Positions 56,747-62,988 of a stretch of 64,000 bases of DNA are shown here, one piece after another. The notes beneath the pieces are model-generated. The model was not told the DNA's origin. It was given only the letters and a program-made list of their open reading frames with translations, and ran no database searches. Each line of letters starts with the position of its first letter. Within the stretch, counting starts at the first letter, position 1. The stretch lies in assembly GCF_004153455.1 (NCBI RefSeq), contig NZ_SDQE01000002.1:434001-498000 (forward strand). Reading direction: 5' to 3'. Origin of the DNA: Allopusillimonas ginsengisoli (lineage in GTDB: Bacteria; Pseudomonadota; Gammaproteobacteria; Burkholderiales; Burkholderiaceae_B). The position numbers and the translations under genes are program-made.

Positions 56747-57049
56747 ATGATCAAAAATGGCATGCGTCCCATTCATCCGGGCGAGATCCTGCGCGAGGAA
56801 TACCTGGCCCCTCTTAGCATGAGCGTCAATGCTTTGTTCGCCCATTTACACGTACCAGCGACCCGCATGAACGAAATCGTACGGGAACGTCGCTGTATCA
56901 CTCCGGACACAGCACTACGTCTAGCAGCCTTCTTCGGCGGTGACGCAAACTCTTGGCTGAGCCTGCAGCAGGCCTATAAACTGAAATCAGTCGATAAGCA
57001 GGTCGCCCAGCGCATTCGCAAAGAAATACAGCCGTTGGAGCATACGTAA
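56747..57049 (+). CDS. higA: HigA-family antitoxin (solitary)
   Basis: 100 residues. HigA/VapI landmark PIHPGEILREEYLAPLSMSVNALF, an HTH (about 25-60), and FGGDANSWLSLQQAYKL near the end. HigA binds and neutralises HigB and represses the operon. Here the toxin is reduced to a fragment, so the antitoxin is an orphan; it might still repress or protect against related toxins. Confidence 0.9.
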   Translation: MIKNGMRPIHPGEILREEYLAPLSMSVNALFAHLHVPATRMNEIVRERRCITPDTALRLAAFFGGDANSWLSLQQAYKLKSVDKQVAQRIRKEIQPLEHT

Positions 57050-57365
57050 AGCTCCGTCACCGAAACGCTAGCTCCTGCAGCGGCAGGGCGTCAATTTCGC
57101 CGATACGACACGGGTTACGCGCAACATTCGTGAGCTCGGGAAAGTGGCACGACTGGGTGTGGAAAACTGGCACGACTCACACTCGCCAGTGAATATGGGA
57201 AAGAACCAGCCTGGGCAACCCACGACGGCTCTCTTCAGATTCTGGCGCGCCCGGAAGGAGATACATCGAACCTTCAGGACGACATTTTAGCGGAACTGGC
57301 AAGCTGGGATACGGAACTCAAACGCATTGATTCCCCGGCGTTGCGCCCAAGCAAGGGGGCACGCC
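57050..57365 (+). pseudogene. Gap with gene fragment and direct repeats before mobC
   Basis: No complete gene. From about 57184 a frame is open to a TAA at 57374 and reads as a plausible protein tail (EYGKEPAWATHDGSLQILARP ... DDILAELASWDTELKRID), ending just inside mobC. It has no start that I can support and looks like the 3' end of a larger gene whose front was lost. I do not recognise the family. Two imperfect 17-base direct repeats lie just upstream. Confidence 0.45.
57138..57177 (+). repeat. Imperfect 17-base direct repeats
   Basis: GGGAAAGTGGCACGACT (57138-57154) and GGAAAACTGGCACGACT (57161-57177) share TGGCACGACT and are 23 bases apart. Short repeats of this kind occur at the ends of IS21-family elements, so this may be a leftover element end at the junction of the higA and mob segments. 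Confidence 0.45.
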
Positions 57366-57803
57366 ATGAGCTTTAATCGCCCACCCATTACCGAAGAATT
57401 CCGGGATGCCGTTGAACACAATACTTCCCGGAGTCGCCACGCCAAAACCCCCACGCCGTTTTCCTTGCGCCTGACCGCCGAAGAAAAGGCGGAATTGCTG
57501 CGCCGCGCCGGAAATATACCGCTTGGAGCATATATCCGGTCACAGCTACTCACCAAAGACGAACAAAGCCCCCGACGCTCGTCCAGACGGCCCGCAAGGG
57601 ACGAACAAGCCCTTGCCCGCCTACTCGGAGAACTAGGCAAGGCGAAGTTGTCCAATAATCTCAATCAGCTTGCCAAGGCCGTGCATACGGGTTCCCTCCC
57701 CGTCACACAGGAAACCGGACAGGCGCTTGAAGAAGCCTGCCGGGATGTCCGCTGGATGCGGGATACACTAATTCTGGCGCTAGGCCTGCGGAGTCAACCA
57801 TGA
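57366..57803 (+). CDS. mobC: MobC-family relaxosome protein
   Basis: 145 residues from the ATG at 57366. MobC (PF05713-type) features: KTPTPFSLRLTAEEKAELLRRAGNIPLGAYIRSQLL and the helical C-terminal half NNLNQLAKAVHTGSLP. These proteins bind or melt the transfer origin and help the relaxase. The stop overlaps the relaxase ATG by 4 bases, the usual mobC-relaxase arrangement. Confidence 0.88.
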   Translation: MSFNRPPITEEFRDAVEHNTSRSRHAKTPTPFSLRLTAEEKAELLRRAGNIPLGAYIRSQLLTKDEQSPRRSSRRPARDEQALARLLGELGKAKLSNNLNQLAKAVHTGSLPVTQETGQALEEACRDVRWMRDTLILALGLRSQP

Positions 57804-58591
57804 TTCTCAAAGGCAGCCAGCGCGGCGGCGCGGGCCAGCTTGCCACCCACCTTCTCAATGCCCGCGACAATGAGCACATCGAGGTGCATGAGCTGCACGG
57901 CTTTTCCGCCGACGACCTGCACGCCGCGTTTCAGGAGATCGAAGCCACCAGCCGGGGCACACGGGCCAAGCAATTCCTGTTTTCCCTCAGCTTCAACCCG
58001 CCACCCCGCGAACAGGTCACGATTGCCGAGTTCGAGGCGGCTATCACCGCCGCAGAACGCAAACTCGGCCTTGACGGCCAGCCTCGTGCCATTGTTTTCC
58101 ATGAGAAGGATGGCCGCCGCCATGCTCATGCCGTCTGGTCACGCATCGACACGGAGAGCATGCGGGCCATCAACCTCCCGCATTCCAAGCTGAAGTTACA
58201 GGACGTGGCCCGCCAGCTTTACCGCGAGCATGGCTGGACCATGCCGCGAGGGTTCACCAACGACAAGGAGCGCGACCCGCTCAACTACACGCGTAGCGAA
58301 TGGGCGCAAGCAAAGGCGGCAAAACAAGACCCCAAAGCCCTGAAAACCATGTTTCAGGAATGCTGGGCCGCGTCCGATTCCGGCAAGGCATACGCACAGG
58401 CACTCGCCGAGCGTGGCTACACCCTTGCCCAAGGCGACCGCCGCGCTTTCGTGGCGGTCGATTTCAAGGGGCAGATTTACGCCATTGCTAAATGGACAGG
58501 CATTAAAACGAAACGGGATTGGTCTTCCCAAGAAGCAATACTGAATTCGTGGACTACGCCATACGCGTATGGTCGAAATGTAAAGTCCTGA
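57800..58591 (+). pseudogene. MOBP-type relaxase, truncated after the nuclease domain
   Basis: 263 residues. It starts MILKGSQRGGAGQLATHLLN and contains the His-rich relaxase motif in FHEKDGRRHAHAVWSRID plus ERDPLNYTRSEWAQAK. Full-length relatives go on for several hundred residues. Here family similarity stops near residue 235 (IAKWTGIKTK, about base 58510); the last ~28 residues come from unrelated A+T-richer DNA before a TGA. The nuclease domain is whole, so cleavage of an origin might still be possible, but the C-terminal part is lost. Confidence 0.82.
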
Positions 58592-58836
58592 ATGAACGGG
58601 CTGCATCCATAACTCAAGATATTTTCCAAATGGAAATTATCAAGGACGAGATTTATTTTTGGTACGAAACGAGTCAAAACGAATATGAAGACTGCTATAG
58701 CGAAGCAGGCAGCACAGCGACATTCCATTTCGTTCGCACAGAAGAGAACGCTGTACCCATCGGTATCAGGCGTCTTTTCGAGGCGTGGGGGCCAAATATC
58801 ATGCCCCACAATGTATTCAGGCGCAGCCCTTTCTAG
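58519..58836 (+). CDS. Hypothetical fragment fused at the relaxase break
   Basis: 105 residues from a TTG, open upstream only to about 58507, exactly where the relaxase similarity ends. It has acidic, aromatic-rich sequence (EIIKDEIYFWYETSQNEYEDCY) unlike the mob genes and lower GC. Overlapping the relaxase in another frame, with no ribosome binding site, it is most likely the 3' part of a foreign gene cut by the recombination. Family not recognised. Confidence 0.35.
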   Translation: MVFPRSNTEFVDYAIRVWSKCKVLNERAASITQDIFQMEIIKDEIYFWYETSQNEYEDCYSEAGSTATFHFVRTEENAVPIGIRRLFEAWGPNIMPHNVFRRSPF

Positions 58837-59094
58837 CAGTGGTACGGATACGTTCAGGGCAAGAACAGCCATACTAGATATGCCCTGTGCTGTCCCTCCG
58901 ATATAGCAGCCGTCTTGTATTACAGTCGCAATTTCTGCACCCGCGCCTCCCGCAAGATGTGTTCTGTACTACGTCCAGAACCATCTTGCCAAAGGGAGGC
59001 GTGCCGCCCCCCCTGTTGGATACCCCCTGCTTATGGCGCAATCCGGCATCGAGCCGGACCGCACCATTGCAACGCTTGGCCGTTGCATCACCAG

Positions 59095-59131
59095 CCTGCC
59101 TGCATTGGCATAAAGCGCCAATACAGGCAGG
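59095..59131. repeat. 15-bp inverted repeat, candidate oriT dyad
   Basis: Arms 59095-59109 (CCTGCCTGCATTGGC) and 59117-59131 pair at 14 of 15 positions around a 7-base loop. No T-run follows on either strand, which argues against a simple terminator. Confidence 0.5.
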
Positions 59132-59278
59132 TCGGGCGGAGCGTTCCATCTCCCCCGACACCCCCATGACCAAGGGCGTTTTCCGCTTTCCCTTGGAACC
59201 CATCAGGCAAGAGGGCGACTTCGCTCTCCCCCTTGCATCCCCCATCGCCCAACCCTGCGCGGATTGGATGCGCGTAAC

Positions 59279-59307
59279 AGGCCCGGTGAATCATCATCAC
59301 CGGGCCT
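59279..59307. repeat. 11-bp perfect hairpin
   Basis: AGGCCCGGTGA (59279-59289) and TCACCGGGCCT (59297-59307), 7-base loop. It lies 23 bases past the end of the small minus-strand gene at 59331-59516 and could end that transcript, though no T-run is present. Confidence 0.5.
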
Positions 59308-59330
59308 GCGCCACGTGAAGGCCCCCGACC

Positions 59331-59516
59331 CTATGGCCGGGGAGCTTTCACGGTAAGGCTGCGCCGGATATGGTCCAGCGTCTGCCGTGCGGCTTCCCGC
59401 TCATCTGCTGGATGTCGTTCAGATTCGGCAACCATCGCCGCGGCATGAAATATCACATGCAATTCTTGTACGCTCTTGCGGTTCAAGTCTTGGATGGTCG
59501 GGGTATGCGTGTTCAT
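59331..59516 (-). CDS. Small hypothetical protein of the mobile region
   Basis: 61 residues from the ATG at 59516, with GGAGG 6 bases upstream. The sequence (MNTHTPTIQDLNRKSVQEL, then HPADEREAARQTLDHIRRSL) is mainly helical and charged, like small accessory proteins of conjugative elements. No family recognised. A 7-bp hairpin (59539-59557) lies in its leader. Confidence 0.6.
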   Translation of the reverse strand: MNTHTPTIQDLNRKSVQELHVIFHAAAMVAESERHPADEREAARQTLDHIRRSLTVKAPRP

Positions 59517-59820
59517 CGCTGCCTCCTGTTCGGTTCGGAGGCCGCCCTGTGCGGCCTTTGCGAAGACCGGAACGGGCGCGGGTAAGCGTGGGTCCGACAC
59601 TCCGCAGGGGCCGCAACGCCAGAGAAGGAGCTGGACATTTCCGGCTTGTCAGCACAAGCATCCCGTGCCAGAAACGGCAGCAAGGGCCAAACAGGGCGCG
59701 TAACGGGGCCGCAGGCGCTAGAACATACCCATCCCCCGACATCACCGGACACTCAGGGGCGGGCATGAATGACACCTTTTTCCCTTGCCAAACGGGGCGT
59801 CAATGACGTATAGTTGAAGA
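59517..59820. other. Divergent promoter region before the toxin-antitoxin pair
   Basis: 304 bases without a gene between the small minus-strand gene and the toxin. It contains the leader hairpin of the former and, at its right end, the toxin-antitoxin promoter (59785-59814). Frames open across it, such as 59387-59806, lack a ribosome binding site and recognisable sequence. Confidence 0.55.
59785..59814 (+). promoter_or_regulatory. Toxin-antitoxin promoter with palindromic operator; likely leaderless
   Basis: TTGCCA (59785-59790), an 18-base spacer, and TATAGT (59809-59814). The spacer ends in an 11-base palindrome CGTCA-a-TGACG (59798-59808), well placed for antitoxin repression. The toxin ATG is only 6 bases after the -10, so transcription would start at or next to the ATG and the message would have no ribosome binding site. 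Confidence 0.6.
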
Positions 59821-60174
59821 ATGAAGATACGGCCTATAACCATCGTCGAAACCCCTGCTTTCCTGAATTTGGCCGGGGCAATCTGGACCGACGAGGAACG
59901 GGCGGAATTGATTGACTATGTGGCACGGAACCCCGAAAACGGAGACCTCATTCCCGGAACGGGTGGCGTCCGAAAACTGCGATGGGGCAGAGCTGGCATC
60001 GGCAAGCGTGGCGGCGCACGTGTTATCTATTTCTATTACCACACGGACGCCCCGATTTATCTGCTGCTGGCCTATGCCAAGGCCGCAAGTACAGACCTGA
60101 CGCCGGACCAAAAACGACAGGTAGCAAAACTGACCGGACTGCTGAAAGAGCAGCACGGCCCGAAAGGAGATTGA
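59821..60174 (+). CDS. RelE/HigB-type toxin
   Basis: 117 residues. RelE-superfamily pattern of the COG4737 type: IWTDEERAELIDYVARNPENGDLIPGTGGVRKLRW, then GKRGGARVIYFYY and the strand IYLLLAYAKAASTDLTPDQK. Such toxins cleave mRNA on the ribosome. One base separates it from the Xre-type antitoxin gene. The start has no ribosome binding site but lies 6 bases past a good -10 box. Confidence 0.88.
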   Translation: MKIRPITIVETPAFLNLAGAIWTDEERAELIDYVARNPENGDLIPGTGGVRKLRWGRAGIGKRGGARVIYFYYHTDAPIYLLLAYAKAASTDLTPDQKRQVAKLTGLLKEQHGPKGD

Positions 60175-60175
60175 A

Positions 60176-60466
60176 ATGGAAAAGACTTTTGGCAATGATT
60201 TGATCGAAAGCCTGAATCAAGCGATTGTCCACGCAAAGGGGCAATCGAAAGCGGCACAGGTGCATGTGGTACAAGTGCCCGATGTACGCAGCCTGCGCGA
60301 ACGGCTGAATATGTCGCAGCAGACTTTTTCCGCGACCTACCGAATCCCTCTGGCAACGCTCAAAGGCTGGGAACAAGGGCGGCGTCAACCTGATGCAACC
60401 GCAGCAGCCTACCTGAATGTTATCGAGAAACTGCCAGTGGAAGCGCAGGCCGCGCTTAAAGTTTAA
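60176..60466 (+). CDS. Xre-family antitoxin (NadS-like)
   Basis: 96 residues. The HTH covers about 38-85 (LRERLNMSQQTFSATYRIPLATLKGWEQGRRQPDATAAAYL). This is the antitoxin type that goes with COG4737 toxins; it would bind the operator at 59798-59808 and neutralise the toxin. AAAGGAGA ends 5 bases before the ATG, so it is well translated within the message. Confidence 0.88.
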   Translation: MEKTFGNDLIESLNQAIVHAKGQSKAAQVHVVQVPDVRSLRERLNMSQQTFSATYRIPLATLKGWEQGRRQPDATAAAYLNVIEKLPVEAQAALKV

Positions 60467-61069
60467 GGGAACATCGTCAACTACGAGCAGTCCCGTACGC
60501 AGCTTCGACAAGACACTTAGAACCACCGTCGATTTCCTTATAGATCCAGTCCTTGCAAACTATGCGCTTTCAAGCGTTTGAAGGACAAGCGGACCGCCCT
60601 CAGCCCCAACCTGATTAACCAAATGGTACATTTGTTGTTTTTTTGATCGCGCAGCGGGCAGGTGCCTAAAAAGTGTTAGGTAATCTGCAAAACACTTGCG
60701 GTCGTAGCAAGCCTGCGTCAAGAGCATAGCTTTCTTTTCGAACGCGAAATGGTGCCGCAGAGAATTAAGGAAATGAAGAAAAACTATGCCAATCAATGGA
60801 TCATGATCCCGTTAACACGAAGCATAGATCACTTAATAATTTATCTTACGAGTGCAGATAGCTACTTAGGTTTACAGCTCCGAGCAGTTGCGGATGAACT
60901 GCCGGGCAGTATCACTTGCCCGATGTGCATTCACCATATGGCAATAACTGCAAACGCAAAATCAATGGGGCATACGAGCAGCGTTTCGGCATGCAGTGCT
61001 TCGGCGCGGTCCAGCCTGTTAATGCGGTTCATCCCCGCTACGCATGCTCACGCTCCAAGACCGCGAAAT
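60467..61069. other. A+T-richer gap without supported genes
   Basis: 603 bases. Two open frames (minus 60560-60796, plus 60749-61075) have no ribosome binding site, no family character and uneven composition. The sequence looks like accumulated remnants, but I could not name any source gene. Confidence 0.5.
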
Positions 61070-61600
61070 TCATAAGAAGAAACTCAAAAGACGTTTTGCC
61101 GTTTCCTCGGCGGCGACCGATCCGTTGTCGATCACCTCGTCGTAGGCGTCTGTCGCAGAGGCGAGTTCACGGTGCAGCATGCGTATCCGGTCATGCCAGA
61201 CCCGCAGAGGTTCGGGATCAGGGTCAGGATTAGGATCACGGTCGCGATCTCGTTGCAGAAGCGTCTCAACATCGGCCATGAGAAGCACGATCCGCACAGT
61301 CTCAACGTCCGATAACTCCGCACGATAGATGGGAAGCGTCTCCGGCGGAGCGACGTCGAGGAGGATTACGTCGAATCCATCCCGATCGAAGTCCCGTGCC
61401 AGCATGCATGATTGGCGGATCGAGCGTTCATAGACTCGATTCCACGCAGGACCACCCAACAGCCCTTCGATCGGTGATCGCGCCATTGCACGCACATCGT
61501 CAACGTCAATCACCGCAAGGTTCGGGTGTAACGTTCCTACAAGGTCAGAGACTGTGTTATGTCCCACCGCTGGCGGACCAGCCACGATCATGATGGTCAA
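61070..61600 (-). CDS. P-loop NTPase-like protein with altered Walker A
   Basis: 176 residues from a TTG at 61600 with AGGA 6 bases upstream; the ATG three codons later has no good site. The N-terminus MTIMIVAGPPAVGHNTVSD follows the small-kinase P-loop pattern G-x4-G-K-[ST], but the Lys is His14. A second strand VIDVDD and VILLDVAPPET resemble AAA_33/chloramphenicol-phosphotransferase-like kinases. Residues 117-131 are a DRDRDPNPDPDPEP repeat. Without the Lys, ATP use is doubtful. It could be a diverged kinase or a binding-only protein. Confidence 0.6.
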   Translation of the reverse strand: MTIMIVAGPPAVGHNTVSDLVGTLHPNLAVIDVDDVRAMARSPIEGLLGGPAWNRVYERSIRQSCMLARDFDRDGFDVILLDVAPPETLPIYRAELSDVETVRIVLLMADVETLLQRDRDRDPNPDPDPEPLRVWHDRIRMLHRELASATDAYDEVIDNGSVAAEETAKRLLSFFL

Positions 61601-61959
61601 TCGTCTTCCTTACAACTGCTTGAACTTGAGCATAAACAATTCTGTCGTGAAACTCCCGAAACCCCGATGTAAGCAGCTTTAGGAGTTGTGCGAATGCAAA
61701 AGGTGGGTTCGATCAAAACCGCACCGTTACTTGCTACTAAGAAACTATAGGATTCAAATATCTTTGTATATATTTTTCTGACTACCGCCTGCTTTCTCAT
61801 GTTACCGTATCGACCCCATCCTTTGCCAGCACCTTAACTTTAGTATATAGGTCCCGATCATGGGATACACGCGGAGCGAGCCTCTGAAAGGATGTGACGG
61901 ACATATTCGGGGCAATTAAGCCCAAATAAGTCGACACGTGGATCATCGTGACGAAGCAT
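61601..61959. other. A+T-rich gap, no gene supported
   Basis: 359 bases. Short minus-strand frames exist (61597-61800, and a 49-codon frame ending near 61800), but none has a ribosome binding site or recognised sequence. It probably contains the promoter of the P-loop-like gene and decayed sequence downstream of the frameshifted gene. Confidence 0.5.
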
Positions 61960-62434
61960 TCAATGTTGGTACCATGACCGCTCTCGAACAGTTAATGTGT
62001 AGCCCATAGCTTTCAATGCAGAAAAATCAGCAATCGCACCAACCCTGTTGGTGTGGTTTAAGTATCCATCAATGTAAGAGTTAGGGCTAACATCGTTTGT
62101 TTCTGTTGCGTTTTTCCAGTTATGTATAGCCCCCTGATCCGTGGGCGGGATAAATAAATTCTCGCCAGTCTTCGGATGGAAGCCGACAAAAATTGTTGTG
62201 TCCGCGCATTTATCTCCGATCTCCGAGCAATCTGCCGGACCGGATAAAGCACCACTCTTTCCACACTCGCCGCCGAACGCCTTCCAGCCCTGATCACATC
62301 ATGGGTATCGTTATACATTAACTCCCCGGCACACCGTCGGGATCAGCGCAGGCAGCAAAGGCTGGCATAGGCGAGAGAGTCGATACACCCAATAAAAACG
62401 CACAGAAAAACAGGCTCGTCCTTAAACGGCCCAC
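61960..62434 (-). pseudogene. Secreted protein gene with two frameshifts (pilin-like?)
   Basis: Reading the minus strand from a GTG at 62434 gives a signal peptide (SLFFCAFLLGVSTLSPMPAFA) and ACADPDGVPG, then a stop unless one base is added near 62325, giving MYNDTHDV. A second one-base shift near 62295 restores GWKAFGGECGKSG and a run of about 110 residues (FHPKTGENLFIPP, NSYIDGYLNHTNRVGAIADFSALKAM) to the TGA at 61960. The ACADPDGVPG-ELMYN block resembles the N-terminal part of mature minor pilin or DUF1566-type surface proteins. Both shifts are single-base losses, one in a G-run, so sequencing error is possible. Confidence 0.6.
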
Positions 62435-62701
62435 CCTACGTATGAAGCCCAAGCAAGGGCTTATCAAAAAATGGTCTTACCCCCCCACTCGAATTCTGGA
62501 AAATGCCAATCATTTGTGCGATGCCCTGCTCGTTTTGCAAATGGAAGTACCGAATCCTTTATAGCCCTTAGCCCTTCCCATTTAAAGGGCTAAGAGACGA
62601 GCGCCATCAATCCCTAGAACTGTTGCCTCGTCACGGATTCCAACCGATTCCAACGCTTGCCGATAAGCTGTTTTCATTGCCACCATTGCAAGAAGCCAGC
62701 C
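62435..62701. other. Intergenic region with a 10-bp hairpin
   Basis: 267 bases between the frameshifted gene and the next plus-strand gene. CTTAGCCCTT (62567-62576) and AAGGGCTAAG (62585-62594) form a perfect stem with an 8-base loop and no T-run. A tandem GATTCCAACC/GATTCCAACG pair lies around 62636-62655. Promoters for both divergent genes are expected here but not clear. Confidence 0.5.
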
Positions 62702-62983
62702 ATGAACAAGGAAAGCAGCGGACTCTACAAAAGCATTTCTATGCTCGGAAATGCCATTGCGCTGGGCGCGGCCCTTATCGGCACCCCCATAGTTTTCGAT
62801 GCCACCCAGCAAATCGCCTTCTTCTATCTCGCCAAGACATGGGGCTTAAGCACTGCCGAAATACTCATCTGGGTGCTGGCGGCAATCGAGGCCTATGTCA
62901 TCTACGCCGCCGTGTCCTTCATCATCACGGCGGGCATTGTCTGGCTCATAACTGTCATTGCCACACGCAGTTTCCGGGAGTGA
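62702..62983 (+). CDS. Small membrane protein before the coupling-protein gene
   Basis: 93 residues from the ATG at 62702. Two or three membrane segments (about 13-40, 48-70, 66-88: ILIWVLAAIEAYVIYAAVSFIITAGIVWLIT). No family name recognised. Its place five bases ahead of virD4/traG suggests a small inner-membrane partner of the coupling protein or the type IV secretion channel. Confidence 0.75.
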   Translation: MNKESSGLYKSISMLGNAIALGAALIGTPIVFDATQQIAFFYLAKTWGLSTAEILIWVLAAIEAYVIYAAVSFIITAGIVWLITVIATRSFRE

Positions 62984-62988
62984 TCGCC

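Larger units (their letters stand above)
58837..59330. other. Non-coding GC-rich stretch with strong hairpins
   Basis: No supported gene. It contains a 15-bp inverted repeat with one mismatch (59095-59109 with 59117-59131), an 11-bp perfect one (59279-59289 with 59297-59307), and a shorter TGCAACG/CGTTGCA pair near 59070. Dense dyads in a non-coding stretch beside mob genes could mark a transfer origin, but I see no recognised nic sequence. Confidence 0.5.

Noticed and set aside
59387-59806. 139-codon plus-strand frame before the toxin
   Set aside because: Runs antisense through the small 61-residue gene and over the promoter, with no ribosome binding site.
60560-60796. 78-codon minus-strand frame after the antitoxin
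   Set aside because: No ribosome binding site, no recognised family; looked at as a transposase end but no DDE or HTH pattern is visible.
61597-61800. 67-codon minus-strand frame next to the P-loop-like gene
   Set aside because: Low-complexity end (SSSSSC), no start signal, uneven composition.
62058-62318. 86-codon minus-strand frame as a real gene
   Set aside because: Only its first eight residues fit the secreted protein; after that the meaningful reading is in another frame, so it is a by-product of the frameshifts.
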